NCBI GenBank assembly: GCA_011009095.1
Contig: VTPC01003590.1
Span: forward strand, 62,001-126,000
DNA from: Ignelater luminosus
Lineage: Eukaryota; Arthropoda; Insecta; Coleoptera; Elateridae
Length of the DNA: 64,000 bases
Direction of reading: 5' to 3'
A program made the translations under genes and the position numbers. The notes below the pieces were generated by a model. That model saw only the letters and a program-made list of their open reading frames with translations, was not told where the DNA came from and did not search any database. Below, one piece after another: positions 11,370 through 24,599 of the stretch (the stretch's first letter is position 1; each line of letters starts with the position of its first letter).

Positions 11370-13730
11370 AGATTCTACCTTCTGGCATTTTCTTTTTTTT
11401 TGGTCTGTTCTCATTACATTGTGTTCTAATCATTTGATTCGTTTTGACTTTATACTTGCTATATCTTCAGTTTGTATTTCTTCTTGTAGTTCATAATTTC
11501 ATTCTAGGCCTTTTTTGCTTGTAAGATTCTTCTAAACATTCTTCTTTCGAATATTCGTAATGTCTCTGCTTCTCTCTTCGTCGTTGTTTCCGACGAGTAG
11601 ATCACTGTATTTTTGCTTTTTTATTCAACTGTTTATTTGTTATGAACTTTTTATTTATGTGAGGTGCTCTGTATCCTGCTTACACTCTCTCATATTTTTT
11701 TTCTTTCTTGATTTTCCCCATGTATTTATGGTACCTAAATATTTATATTTCTCGACTATCTCAAATTTCTATTTTTCTGTACTCAAACTTTCTACTTATT
11801 TGTTGCCTCCGCAGTGCAATTGATCATTAATCTTTCAGCTTCTTTCTCAATTTTTGCAAATATAAATCCTTCTTTGTTCTACTTATTACCACCATGTCGT
11901 CAGCGTAGGAAATTATTCGTGAATTCTTGGTGTTTATGGTGCCTTTTACTCATGTTCTTCTAATTGCACTTTTCAGTGTTAGATTGATTAAAGTTACAGA
12001 TTTAATTTTATTACTTTTTGTGAGATGCCCAGTCTTTTATCATTATATTTCTACTTGTTTTATCAAATGCTTGCTTGAATACTCATGCTTTTTCTAAGAT
12101 TTGTTGCATCGGTAGTTGATCCTCCTGGTCGAAATGTCAACAGGAGCGTATGGGGTACGTTCAATACTGTTACGCCTCTGTAATAATTGGAATAGATTTC
12201 ATTACATTTTTTTTATGTATGCTAAACATTATACCTTTTCTCCATTCTTCTGACATCTCTTCTAGTCTCCATAAAAGAGCCGGACGCTTTATTATTCTTA
12301 AGTTTCTTTATTATCGTTTTCATTTCTTTCATGATTTTGTATTTCTTCTTTTTCTTGTGTTTGCTACCTTCATGTGCTTCATGAAGTTTCTTTTGTGTTA
12401 TCTTATTATTCGTTCTTTATCTTTTTATCTTCTCGTTCTTATATCAAAACTTTTGTTTCCTTCTTTTATTAATTCATACAACTTTCTTAAAGTCTTCGCC
12501 TGGTGTTCATCTTGTATTTGCTTAAATTTCTCCATATAGTCCATATTCTTGTTTTCCATTTGCATATATTTCTAGCAGCTGATCTTTTCTCACTATAATA
12601 ACATTTTAGCCATTTTAGTCTTGCCTTATTTCTACCCTTTCTAACTTGGTATAACCAATATTTATTTTTACTACTTTTCTTGTAACTTACCTGTTTTTCT
12701 GTTGCTTCTAATATATTGTTCTTTATTTTATCCCACCTATTTTCTTCTACTAGTTTTCTAATTTTTGATTGGCTTTTGTTGGGTTTCTATTTCCTTGATT
12801 TTACTATTCGTTTTTCATTTATTTCTGTCTTCTTTTTTTGGTTTTTCTCTTCTTTTATAGAGGCTAATATCAAAAATTGATCTGTGTAACATTTGCGTTC
12901 TATGTTTCATTCATTAAGATTCCATACTCGTAGTATGAGTGGGCGAGTTCGTTGTGGTTGCCTTTGCAACAGCAGCAGCGGTGAAACCTACGGATAACTA
13001 GCGCCCGGTTCGACGACGGGACCGACTCTCAGAACCAACCAGACCGGTCGCATGGAGTTTTGCCGCAAGTTTGCTATCAGGGCGGAAAGGATTTAGCCTA
13101 CCGTCTGCTTATGATTTTAGATGGTCTTCTTTTCCTATCTGTGCATTTATGTCCCCTAATGTTATTAGAATATCATATCACATATATATATTCGATTCCC
13201 TAGTAAAAGGTTTCCTTTTTTTCATCTTCAGCTACTTTTGTTAATAATATTCATATTTGATAGTCTTCCTTTCATTTTCAGGTGTGCAATTCTTTCATTT
13301 ATAGGTTCGAATTTCAGTATATTGTTTATCTCATTCTTATTTAGTATTTCTTCCTTGCTCTTCATTTCCACTCCAAAACATCACATACTCATTTTTATTG
13401 ATTTCACAGTTTCCTACCTTTTCTCTTCTCTTCTTCAGTTATATTCTCTATGATTAATTGCACTTTCCTTACGTTAACAGTTTTTGTTGTTCTTTTTCGA
13501 CCGTATACGATTCTACTATTGTTGTTTTTACTCGAAGTTCCTTTTGTAGTGATCTTCAAACTTTTCTCTCTCTCTCTCTATTTAATCTTCAAGTTTTTCT
13601 ATTCTTTCATTTCCTTGTTGTTTTTCTCTTATTTCTTCTTGAATATTTCGAGATTCTCTTATCAGTTCTTCTTTCATCTTATCCATCTTTTTTGTATTAT
13701 TTCTAACTCTTCTTCTTTCGTTTAGTTTTG
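11370..13730 (-). pseudogene. Decayed LINE: coiled coil, endonuclease and reverse transcriptase remnants
   Basis: Minus-strand patches appear in the correct order for an endonuclease/RT non-LTR retrotransposon. A Lys/Glu-rich coiled coil comes first (13450-13730, KMDKMKEELIRESRNIQEE), then endonuclease segments NNILKFEPINERIAHLKMKG (about 13270-13330) and TLGDINAQIGKEDHLKS (about 13115-13165). A linker with NKARLKWLKCYYSEKR follows (about 12580-12640). RT-region blocks come next, including TLINLTLKSAIRRT and SYADDMVV, the polymerase YADD box, near 11885-11910. Last is a C-terminal KSKRIK patch near 11420. Stops and frameshifts are dense. T-rich plus-strand frames here (11560, 12150, 13238, 13450) are antisense shadows. 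Confidence 0.8.
12925..13115. other. GC-rich insert interrupting the LINE remnant
   Basis: About 190 bp of distinctly higher GC content replaces the LINE sequence expected between the endonuclease GDINAQIGKED block and the linker. It contains CCGGTTCGACGACGGG, which loosely resembles a Pol III B box, but I see no A box or poly-A tail. It is probably an insertion or conversion from another repeat; identity unknown. Confidence 0.35.
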
Positions 13731-13789
13731 TTTCAGGTTCTTTTCCTTTCTCTTTATTTTATTTATTTCATTGATGGAGATCTGCTTGT

Positions 13790-15320
13790 TTTTTAGAGTA
13801 GCTTCTCAGCGTTTTCCCAAAATCCCCAGCATCAAGCATTTAATAACATTATGAAAACGCGTATCTGCCAGTCTCTAAATTCAATTTGTGACTTCTAGAG
13901 GTCCTTTTTCTATAGCTAGTGTAACGACGTGCATTATACCGAGATTTTCTTAAGTTCAATAGTAGTAGTAATCTGTTGGTTATTTAGTGTCTTCAAGCGT
14001 TTTTGGGGTAGATTTCCAGCGTTTTCTTTTTCAGAATTTTCAGATATTATTGATAACATCATTAACACCCATATGTGTAAGTCGCTAAAAATATACCAAC
14101 GGTGTAGTGCCATAGGCATCGCCATCAAACAACTGCATCCGACATTAAAAGGAATTTCACTGTAGGCGCCCAATACCGCCGCGCCGGCCCTAACAAATAT
14201 TAAAGAGTGGCCATTTTGGATATTCTCAATATTGAAGGAATTATGGATATTTTAGATTTTTTTCCCTGAGAATGTGCTCACGGGCATTCTAAGCACGTAC
14301 GTAAATATTTCGGCCTTCTAGATCTTCTCATTCTCGCTCTATGGTCCTGGCAATATAAAAATGTTTTTGGTGTTATCGAACAGAGGACGTCTATGAAATC
14401 AGACTCTACTTTGGTTAGCTCACAACAATGAAAAGAATCCAAAAAGTACGTCCCCGCTCAAATTTCCGGATTCCGGGTACTAAGGTCAAGACGGTTTTTC
14501 CTGTCTTCCCTCTTTGCAGGCGAAGGGTTGGCAGATCGTGGTTCTTACTGGGTCCAAGGAGAATCGTTATTGTTATTATTATTATTATTATTAATCATAT
14601 TACGTAGTGGGTTGGGGCAATTCAAAATTTCGACAACAACAAAATTGAGTCGCCGCCACGACGTGCAAATGAGGCAATTTGCCATAGGTGCCTTCAGAAA
14701 TTTTGTCATAGCCACGCACCAAATATGCTAGCTAGCGCCTGTCCTGATCTAAAGATTCTTCTATGTCTGGGATGGTAATTCGCAATTTTCAATTAATAAT
14801 CTGTTGGTAGTTTAGTGTCTACGAGTATTTAGAGTAGATTCTCAGCGTTTTTTTTTTTCTAGAAAACGGCATTCTTCCCAAAATATCTAGACATTTAATA
14901 ACATGAAAATGTTTATCTTTAAGTTCCTAAATTCGAGTTTTAAATTTACAATTTTGTGAATTCTAGACGTACTATTTGTACAATTATCGTAGAGCCACGG
15001 GTTATTTAAAAATTCTTTTAGATCTCGAATGACATAATATAACCTGTTGGTTATTTAGAGTTTTTGTGTGTTTAGAGCAGATTTCCCGAGTTTTTCCCAA
15101 ACTTTTCAGACGTTTAATAACATTTGCAACTTTACAAGTTTGTAAATTCTAGACGTACTTGTACGATCACCATAGTGCCACAAGAATGTGCAAATCTGGC
15201 GACTTGCCTTAGGCGGCGACTAGGCGCTGCACAGTGACGAATAAGATAACTGAAACTGACATTTGTTTACCACACAAAGGCGACTTAAGAAATAGTACGC
15301 ATACAGTGTCTGCAGAGCAG
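13790..15320 (-). repeat. Tandem-repeat family copy B (inverted relative to 9360-10275)
   Basis: The reverse complements of the copy A units recur near 13800-13860, 13970-14060, 14800-14890 and 15040-15120 (CTGTTGGTTATTTAGTGTCT followed by AGCGTTTT). The unique head (CTTGCCTTAGGCGGCGACTA, GATAACTGAAACTGACATTT) lies at 15200-15270. Intervening GC-richer pieces at 14100-14200 and 14640-14740 carry the same GCCATAGGC-type motif. Non-coding. Confidence 0.75.
14566..14594. repeat. TTA trinucleotide microsatellite
   Basis: About nine consecutive TTA units with one early imperfection. Confidence 0.9.
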
Positions 15321-15810
15321 ACTGTGGGATTGTGGAGGCAAAGAGCAATTATCCGTAGAAGAGCTGAAACTAATAGTCTCACAAAACGATGCTCCTGATT
15401 CCCGACAAGCGCTAAAAATAGCAAAGGCACGAATTTATTTCAAGTTTGTCGGCTCGTACTTACCACGAGTAGTGACCATTAGAGCACGCACATATTGCAA
15501 GATTATAACATAACAATTTTCTACATGCTGTTTTGCCTTGTCTCACATAATTTAGGTTCAACCTTAGCCCATAGACCCGCGACTAAGCGTAACCACATTA
15601 AGTAGACAAGAATTGACATTCATAATGATTGTTCTTTGGATGTTCTCTTCTGTAAATTGTGTTTGTCTGGAAGTTCAAAGACTGAGACCGAATTTTCGAA
15701 TGTATGTTTGTATTTAAACCGAAAGTCCTCAGTGCGCGTCAATAAGTGTTTTACTTATCTGAATAAAAACAGAACAAGAAATACATGCTGACAGTAACGT
15801 AATCAGTGGT

Positions 15811-16092
15811 TCAGATGAATAATGCGGTCTGCGGTATCCATACTGATGCTGGACACTTGGATTTACTTTTGCTGCCGGCGGTGATAAAGTAAATCTTTAA
15901 CTTTGTGCATCCAATTACCAAGTGTCTTTCTGACGTTCTCGTATGTCTGGACTCTTTCAGAAAAACTAAAGAACTTACAGATTTGAACTTTCGCGGCGAT
16001 TTCAAAATATCTGTTGTGCACATTATAAAAAGTAAAGGTTCAAGAACAGATCCTTGCGGAACACCTAATGTAATGAACAAAAACGTAAACAA
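15811..16092 (-). pseudogene. Non-LTR reverse transcriptase fragment (GVPQGSVL box)
   Basis: A 93-codon minus-strand frame contains TLGVPQGSVLEPLLFIMCTT, the conserved RT block of Jockey/CR1/I-type LINEs (usual form GVPQGSVLGPLLF), followed by TDILKSPRKFK. The next expected block (FADD) is absent and the sequence diverges after about codon 35, so only about 120 bp near 15980-16085 is clearly RT-derived. The Gly-to-Glu change inside the motif also points to decay. No neighbouring RT domain is recognisable. Confidence 0.7.
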
Positions 16093-16657
16093 CTGATTAT
16101 TAGGTATTGTAATGATTAGACTTCTGTCTAATATATTACAAAGTAATAAGCGAGTAGAATTATCACAATTATCTTTTATTATATATTAAGTAATATCCAA
16201 CCACCGAAAGTTAATATAGTTAAGTAACGTGATACTTAGATGGTATCTTAAAAAACCAGTTTAAAGACAAGATTAAACTTTTCGAAAAAGTATCTAAAAG
16301 TATCTATTTTTATGTTTATAAATTTTACTTACGTATTTGAAAAGGTCAAGCTAATACAATAGATGATTCTGAAGTTGTCTTACCTGTAACAGAAAATAAA
16401 CATTTTAGTATAAGATTTAAAGTTTTATATTAAAGACATAATTTATAAAAATTTTCTGCATCAAAACAGAGGTACAGCTATAAAACTCACAATGAAAATG
16501 TCCCAACTTCCGCCAGAATGACTACGAAATAAAAGGACAACGATTATGAGTGTAAATAAAAATTAAGACGACAAGGAAGTTTTTGAAAGATTCCGTAAAA
16601 ATCTTAACACTTCCGTTGATATCTGTAACTCTATACTGAAAGATTGAAGGTAGCACA

Positions 16658-16667
16658 NNNNNNNNNN
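16658..16667. other. Assembly gap (10 N)
   Basis: Ten undetermined bases. A frame at 16644-16907 crosses it and should not be trusted. Confidence 0.99.
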
Positions 16668-19155
16668 AGACTAAACCGATATTTTATTACAGCAGGAGAA
16701 ATTAAAAAAAAGTCGTGGAAACAGTCTGTAAATTACTTGAGAGCTATTGAGAAGACGAAATTCGCTTTAGTAGAGCTTCCACGGTTAGATTTCTTAGTTC
16801 AAGTATTGCAGCCTTTAAACATTTATCTTCATCAAATGAACAGGAGATTTTCGATTGCAGCAACCGGTCGGAATATACAAGGCGGTGACTTGTGCAGGTG
16901 TATATAAGGAATCGGTTTTAATTACGCTTATATAAATACAGAAAATGTTCACAAGTAAAAACTGCAAGAGATAGGAGTAATTTTATCTGCGTATTACATT
17001 TTATTAATTTTTAATAAAATGTGCGGTCCTGTAATGTAGGCCGCGTCCCATCCGAGAAGACGAGCGTTATGACCTTATGATTATTCTATTTTTCTTTCAA
17101 ATTCCTATCTTACTCCTCCTTTCTAATAATTAACTATAATAACAACAATAATAATTTATTTTGAACATAAAGAACTTCAAATTATTATTATTCATTTGTT
17201 ATTCATATTGTCATGAATGCACATCAGTGAATGTTACTTTACTAATCTGAATAATAAAAACTGATGTTGAACACTTAGCGGAATCGCCATAAATTGGCCT
17301 CCCGATTCCACAGTCTGCTGCTGAGTTAACAGAAACCTGCTGCAAGCAATTTAGTTATTGCAATGTAATTGATTTTTGTTTTATATTGATGCCCAATTTT
17401 GAGGGAAGTATGATTTTAAAAATCTAATAATTAAGAACTAAGAACGAAATTATTTAAAATTAAACAATGTGCACAACATAAATTCAACTTCGAAATAAAA
17501 AGTGACATCAACTTAAATTCCTTTTATAGCAAACGTTTGGTTAAAATAAAATTTACCTTTAGGCCTTTATAGATTTGATTATAAATTGGATAGAATAAAT
17601 CTATTTATACCCGTAACATATGTACTTCACCGTTTGCAGTTTATCAGGCATCTACGTTTTATGAAGAAAATTTCTCTTCTTTCCCAAATTGACGACAAGG
17701 CGTGCATAATAATATAAAATTACATTTAATATTTTTTTGTCTTGATATTTTAAAATGCTGCCGAGAGTTAATAATAAAAAAGTTTTTTCCCCTCATGGAA
17801 ACTTTTAAAACCGGGACATTTAAAAGTTGTATTCACAAATTTAAAACAACAAACATTTCTTAATTTCTCAATTAAATCCGTAAGACGCTGTATAATCGGA
17901 ATTACTTAATTAAACTCGGAAAAGTTTTCACTTGAAATTTCCAGTTTCTAAATACAATAGGATTAATAAAGCCTGTAAATGAAAGCCTACTTGATTTAAA
18001 TGCAATAATTACAAATAATAATATAAGATTATACAATTTAAATTTGTTACGAACGTGCACGTAATACGTACATATGCATATGTAAGGAAATTTATTAAAT
18101 ATAGAGGATTTGCCAGGAATTATCTTCAAGATGTAATAATAATAAACAATGTCAAATTTAACTTTAGCGAATAATTCTCGTGGCAAAGAAACGTTTTGTT
18201 TGTTGTGGATAAATTAATCCGTAAACCCACCACCATAAATCTATTTACGACAGTTAAAATACTTAATGTACTATGTTTTAGACAATAGTAGAGTAAAATA
18301 AGGTACACTCGTGTTCATGATAGAGAGGGTTAGGTTCGTGACAGAAAGTTAAAATCTTATTTTGAGTTCTCTATTAATTTTCAGTTATTAACGTGTTGTA
18401 ATTTACTATCAATTTTTATATAAATTAATGCGTAAAATATAACAACCTAACAAAGAAATATCAGACATTTCTCATCGTCATCATCTAACCAGACATGTGA
18501 TGTTATGAACTTAACTTACACGTGAGGAAACAAGAATAAGCAGCCGTTTCGAAACATGAAACTGTCAAGCGTCTATTTAATTGTGTGATATGAGTTACTT
18601 TCTCATTTCATATTGCTCATTTCTATCTACCAGTAGACACGCCATATCGAAAACATTATGTTACTGAATCATGGCCGATACTCGCAAGTCAAAGATTAGT
18701 CGTAAAAACTTTCAAGCTTTGACGCATCATGTAGAATACGAAGGTGATCAAGAGCAAGATTACCCCTTAAACGCCTAGTTAAACGCTTACAGGAATTCTT
18801 TAAACTGAACTATAAATCTTAACTTAAAAGTTTTTTGTACAGATGTCGCTAGTTTTAGATGTTGAATAATTAGAAATCAACAGTTTTTAACATATTGCAG
18901 TTTGGTGTTTTAAGATTTTACCAATAAAGTCATGGACATCAGTCTAGAGTAGAATGCAGCATCTATGATTTATTGATGTATTTTGTTAAATATAAGTCTG
19001 AATTTTACATAAATGAATAACGAATACTGTATTATTAGAGGTTAATAATATATGTACATAGCCATTTAAGTGCATGTCACCAACTGGTAACGCTATGCGC
19101 GCGCTTACATTGTCTGTATTTGATGAATATGTGTAGTTTTTTTATATGTAGTTGT
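16668..19155. other. No gene seen
   Basis: AT-rich sequence with only short motif-free frames on either strand (for example 17902-18308 on the minus strand). No inverted-repeat element or tandem array recognised. Confidence 0.5.
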
Positions 19156-19159
19156 ATGT

Positions 19160-19735
19160 TGCAGAAAAGGCTTTACTTTGGATGTGCCATGATGATGTTA
19201 ACGCCATATATTATATTGAGCCAGCGGACTCTGACATTCTAACAAATGAAGATTCTGGAGAGGAAGATGAAAATGGATTGATAAACACTTTCAAATAATG
19301 ACAGAATTGAAAATTTCTCTTCAGTTAGGGATCAAAATAGTACCTCATCTAGTCTTCCATGCAACAATGATGATATAGACGTGGTGGTGCCTTTGCCAAT
19401 TGATTTGTGTAAAAACGCTGAATTGATTAAAAGGCGATCTTGAAAATACAAAATATAGAAACCTTAAAATATAGTTAATCAAATTAGAAGGTATGCTATG
19501 TATAAATATTGACCAGATTCTAATGTAAATGTGCAGGAAATAGAATGCTTCTTACCTATTCTCATCTTATGCGGATACAATCAGCTGCTAGGTAAGCGAC
19601 ATCATTGGGATCTGTCGGAGGTATGAGAAATAACCTTGTCTATTATTTAATAGGCGTGACAGATGCCTACAGATTTACCAACCAAGTGATGTAGTCTGTG
19701 GACGTCACCCAAACTTATTGAAATTAATATTTGGT
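19160..19735 (+). pseudogene. piggyBac transposase N-terminal remnant
   Basis: After TGTTGCAG, which looks like a splice acceptor, the sequence reads KGFTLDVA, then in another frame IEPADSDILTNEDSGEEDEN and GLINTL, the acidic N-terminal region typical of piggyBac-like proteins (PGBD type). About 250 bp on, VQEIECFLPILILCGYNQLL runs into GKRHHWDLSEV, the conserved start of the DDE domain where the family usually reads GKRxYW. Frameshifts and stops separate the pieces, and the catalytic aspartates and cysteine-rich C-terminus are missing. The acidic region resembles that of the piggyBac remnant at 49.4-51.8 kb, so both may belong to one lineage. Confidence 0.75.
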
Positions 19736-19759
19736 ATACGTAAACGTATTTCTCATAAA

Positions 19760-21030
19760 CTACCGGAAGCTAGAATCCTGCACGGGCTGAAATTTCCAGG
19801 TTCGGTCAGTCTGAGGACAAACTTGACGCGACCTGAAAAAACCCGGTAACTTCTAGATTGATCCGACAGGCCGAAGAAGCTTAAAAAGCCCGAGAAGCCC
19901 GAAGAGCCGAAAAGTTCAGAAAGCTCGACAGGCCAGAACGGCCCGACAGACACGTATGGCATGACAGATCCAAACTGCCCGATAGACCCGAGAGGCCGAA
20001 AGGGCCAAGAAGTCTGACGACGAAATGATAATAAAAACTAAAGCCACGAAGTCCAAGGGAACCGCGACTTGAAATCTCATCCACAAAACGACAACAACAA
20101 TAGATGATTCCTATTATCTTATTGATATTGTCTGTGGCTCAACGTGCAACACGTTAATGTGGACCGTGATTTCCCGCCAAAGGTAGGTAGTCGGTTTTCC
20201 ACGTGACCTCAAGCCGTGGAGATGTAGGATGCTGGTAGTAACAGCAGTAATGTGTTGTGGCGATTGAAGTCGGTGTCGTCAAAGATGCCAGTTGTCGGAG
20301 ACAGTAGCAGTGGCAGTGAAGGCAGTCGTAAAAGACTAGATATTCAACCATATGACTGATTGATGATGGCGGGGAAGGGAAAGCTGAACCATCCGAGATT
20401 GGACGCTCTTTGGTGTTGATGTTACAACATACAAACGACTTTCGGGACCCCACCTCCACACGCGCACGCGGTTGATCCCAGATTACTAGCGCTGCACCTG
20501 GGCCTACACCCCATCAAAACGTATAGTACCACGATACAACGAACAAGAACCGGAGACCTCTGCATGGATCAGGACAAGAAAATACGACACCAGACACCAC
20601 GTGGACCATTGACGGACACTTTGGTTACAGAAATTGGAGGGTAATTCATATATCTGGGAAAATGCGTCGGTTGAAGCCGTTAGGTATGCAAAGGCGAATC
20701 GATACTCATGTTCTTGGGAAGCTCTTTTAGAGGTTCAAGATTCAGGGCATTTTTAAAGTTTATTATTATTTCTGTTGCACGATAAGTCCAAGTAGAGCCC
20801 ATCACGGGCCGAAATTTCCAGACCGACTCGACTGGGCACAAACTTGACGCGGCCAGACAGGCCCGAATAACCTAAGGAGTCCAAAAGGCCCCAGACAGAC
20901 CCGTATGGCCCGAGAGATCCCAACGGTCCGATAGACCCGAACAGCCTGATTGACCGGACGTAGGCCCAAAATCCTGATGAGTATTTGAACTCAGCCGGAC
21001 AGCGTAAAGGCCTGACTAGAAAACCCGGCT
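19760..21030 (+). repeat. ~1.02-kb repeat unit with GC-rich minisatellite, about 1.2 copies
   Basis: The phrase CACGGGCYGAAATTTCCAG occurs at about 19781 and again at about 20801, each time followed by ACAAACTTGACGCG and a GC-rich minisatellite of degenerate 9-10-mers (CCCGACAGG-like; 19850-20010 and 20850-20990). Between them lie segments shared with 40770-41100 and 42195-43075, including ATAGATGATTCCTATT, GTGGAGATGTAGGATG and TTTCTGTTGCACGATAAG. The array is therefore longer than one period. It is non-coding; Ser/Gly/Phe-rich minus-strand frames at 19753-20084 are minisatellite translation. Confidence 0.8.
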
Positions 21031-21039
21031 AGTACAGGC

Positions 21040-23395
21040 CTCTACGGAAAGCTGGTTGGCTTAATATGCTAAAGAGACGCTATCTGCATATATAGTTTGT
21101 CTGCTTCATAATATTACTGTTTATAGAACTCCTCCCTCTTTGTTCGATCAAATCAGGTCTCGCACCGATGTCCACAATTTCAATGCAAGATTTAAAGAAA
21201 TTACCAAATATCACAAACCTGATTGCTTTATATCTAGTCTATTACTATTGTCTTAATGTTACCCATCACTTTTTGTTTTAGTTACACAGGATCTTTAATT
21301 ATTAATTAGTTATTTAATCTGAGGGTTAAGTGTTAAAAGAACAACTTTAATTTGTTCTGAAGTTGAACTTTGTACATTTATGTGTTTTTCTGTATTTCAA
21401 ATTTTGATCATTAATATTATTATTATCGAAAGAATTCCCAAATTTGTAAAAGAACATATTAGACACTTTCGTAGAGCATAGCGTGTACAGCGATGTTTAA
21501 GGACCTTAGATGTCGAATATGAACTCAAAATGTTCATTATTTACAGTTTCTATAAATGTTTCCGTGCCTGTTGATTCTTTTAATTGAATGGCTGACACCG
21601 TTAGGAGACCTCACACCCTTGGAATTTTACAAAGGATTCCATATAAATAATCCATATTCTACTTTAGAGCGAACTAAAGTTTGATAATGAATTAATTAAT
21701 TGATGTGTCTAGAATTTTGTCTATTCTTGATAAAAAACCTAACTGCTGATAAGCTGCATTTACAATGTAATTTATGTAAAACTTGAAATTTAAAAATCTA
21801 CTCTTTAGTTAGTTTAAGCATGAAGCCATGCTGGTCTGCAATTTTGCATTGTTTCATTTCTGCTACCTACTTTAAAGACCAATATGACTTTGGTAGGCTT
21901 CCACTCATCAGGAAAGACAGACAGCTTTAAACAGAGATTGGATGTTGCCTGTAAAGGATCGATTAGAAATGATGAGCACCTTTAATGACATAAACAGGCA
22001 GGTTGTCAAGTTTACATAGTTACACTTTCCTATACGCTGTGTACACAGTTAAAAACTTAAAAAATAGCTGCACATTCTTCCACATTTAGCTGTAATTTAT
22101 TATTAATTGTTGATAAATATGTAAAACCGAGAAAAAATTCATCAAGTTGCAATAGTAACTGTAATAAAAAGTCGTTGATGTTTCTCTTCTATCCATCTAA
22201 TATTCATTTGCTTCATTTCATAAATCGTAACATAAGTAATATCCCAACTGGAACTTTTGTTTATTGATCAATTTTCATTTCACTGCATTGAGCTGCGTCT
22301 TGTTTTGTTTTGTGAATTTTATTTTATTATTTATAACAAGAATAGAGATTCTCATTATCTCTAAATTACTTACAGAAATTTGTATGTTTCGCAAGTTAAT
22401 TCCTTCCGTCTTCTGCTTTATAGGCATAAAAAAGTAACTCCTACATATACTAGGTAATTATTTATTTTCAGCAATTTACTTCTCTACTTCGAAAAACTAA
22501 TGCGTTTTTGATTTTATCCGTTCTTTGTTGCAACCCAGCCCTGAATACATATACCGTTACTGAGGTATAACAGAGTGTAGGTGATAAAGAAAAACCTCAA
22601 ATGTGTGTACACGCAAAGAAAAATACTAGTCGGTATCCCACGAAGTTACTCCTTATCTTTATTACGTACACTGGACTAATTTACAGCTTCAGTTTATGTA
22701 GATAAGCGGTGGACTATAAAAAGAAACATGAAGTATTTAAAAATAGCGAGTTGATCTTTAAAAATTTTAAACCGTTTCCTCTTTGCAAATGGATAATGAA
22801 ATGAAATAAATAAATAAAAAAGCATGCGAACCTTTTTCTGTTCTTGAATTATCTTCTCTTTTCATATTATTGATATTGCTCGTGATGCTGAAATGCTTTA
22901 TGTATTATAAGTCACTTTAAAAGTGAATTTTAAACCTCCTGTAACGTATTGAATAACCCTTACTTTAACAATATTGTCGTATCGATTTGCTTACCTGAAC
23001 AAGTTTGCAAAGTATTTCTTTTAGGGTCCTTAAAAATTTGTAAATTTTTACGTTTCAGCAAACATAAGCCGTCTATAGCATTTTATAAGTTTATAATGTT
23101 GAATTTGTTTTGTTTTTAGCTGTACATTACATACCTTCGTTGTAACTAATACTTTTTGATTGTTTTTGGTCTACTTCGAAGTATCATCAAAACTGAGAAA
23201 ACAAAGCTCTTTTCTAAAATTGCTGAAACATGTCCAGATTGATCATGTTCTCATTGAATTGGAATCTCAATGAATGGAAATTTAATTATTGACCAATGGG
23301 TCACTAAAAATCACATTGCTAAGTTGCCTAACACATTATTACCTATAACTAGACTTCAAATTTTGGGTAAGATACGGTTGAAAATGAATTGTAGA
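21040..23395. other. No gene seen
   Basis: AT-rich intergenic-type sequence with no recognisable coding motif, array or inverted-repeat element. Confidence 0.5.
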
Positions 23396-23944
23396 CGGGA
23401 TGATTAGGCACTGGTCCTCACAATCATCAGGACTAGATGACGCAATGTTAGTTTCTCAAAAAGAACCTTAACCTCTCTCCAGTCAAGACCGTACTGCGTG
23501 GTGAAGAGCCACAACCTAGCAGAGGTGACCCCGTTGATGCAAAAGACCGGAAGGTTCATTAACATTCCTGTTGGAGGGCAGCAGAAACTATCAATACCAA
23601 GTAAAGGTACAAAGGAAATGATCATTGAATTACCACAGGCAAAGCTAAATCAGTTAAAGGGCTGTTGTACTGTGTAAGGCATGGGGAAACCAACACATTG
23701 ATATTCCCAAGGAAACAACGTAGCAAAAAGAGACGTAACAATGCCCTTATATCCATGACAGGCGAAGAATCCCAGGTAGGAACTTAAATATAATAAATAA
23801 AACATCCGAAGTATGAAGGAGGCAGGAAAGACCAATAATGTAATACAAAAAATAGACAGACATAGGGATCCTTGGTATTAACGATACCAAGTAGACAGGC
23901 AAAGGAAAGGTGGAATATCCAGAAATGACAATGACACAGAGGAG

Positions 23945-24317
23945 ATCAACAAGAGCGTTAAAAATTTTATCCCCCTATCTCAAAAAGCTATAATGAAACA
24001 CTGACGTAAAAATAATACAGACAAGACAGATCAAGAAGTCGATGACTTATACGAAGAAATTAACATCTTATTAAAATGCACAAAGAAACATCACATAAAT
24101 ATAATGATCGGCGACTTCAATGCAAAGGTGGGCAAAGGAAGAACTGAAGAAATCATCGACGATCGTGGCCAGGGGAATCGAAATGAAAGAGGCGATAAAC
24201 TCATGCAATTCTGCCAAGAGACAGAAATGGCCATAGCTAATACCCGATTTGCACTACCTCCCCAAAGACTACATACTTGGACATCGCAGCAACCCCGTAG
24301 CGAGAGAATACATAACT
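23945..24317 (+). pseudogene. LINE endonuclease domain fragment
   Basis: Starting near 23950, KSVKNFIPLSQKAIM precedes DKTDQEVDDLYEEIN (after a stop), then the frame 24104-24319 gives MIGDFNAKVGKGRTEE. That is the apurinic-type endonuclease block whose GDFNAKVG motif is part of the active site, followed by RNERGDKLMQFCQE and RLHTWTSQQP. These blocks are standard in insect endonuclease/RT LINEs. The frame stops soon after TW; the rest of the endonuclease and all of the RT are missing. The preceding 23400-23940 may be the same element's 5-prime part but is unreadable. Confidence 0.8.
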
Positions 24318-24599
24318 AAACAAGTTTCAATGCTTGTAAAACGAATCCACACTTAATGCAACGTGTGCATGCTCGCTGTAAGTTCGTTAAAATGCCAACA
24401 TTTAATAAAACGTGTATGTTTTACACATTTTGTATTAGTTTGATGAAATGCTCATTGCTTTACCTTTCTTGATTTTTGGACCACCACAGAAGTTATCACC
24501 GCAAACCACGGTAACATACTTATCTTCATGGCACACTGTTCAAAACTTTCCGTCTTTTAGTACTTACCATACTTCTTTTTTACGTTATGCTTCACCAAA

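Noticed and set aside
12150..12539. 129-codon hydrophobic plus-strand frame that looks like a membrane protein
   Set aside because: It is the antisense of the decayed LINE, whose minus-strand patches are recognisable in order.
15905..16096. 63-codon plus-strand frame
   Set aside because: It is opposite the reverse-transcriptase fragment with the GVPQGSVL motif.
19753..20084. Gly/Ser/Leu-rich minus-strand frames resembling collagen-like or silk-like proteins
   Set aside because: They lie in the 9-10-bp minisatellite of the ~1-kb repeat; the periodicity is that of the DNA. The same holds for 33199-33520 and 42783-43068.
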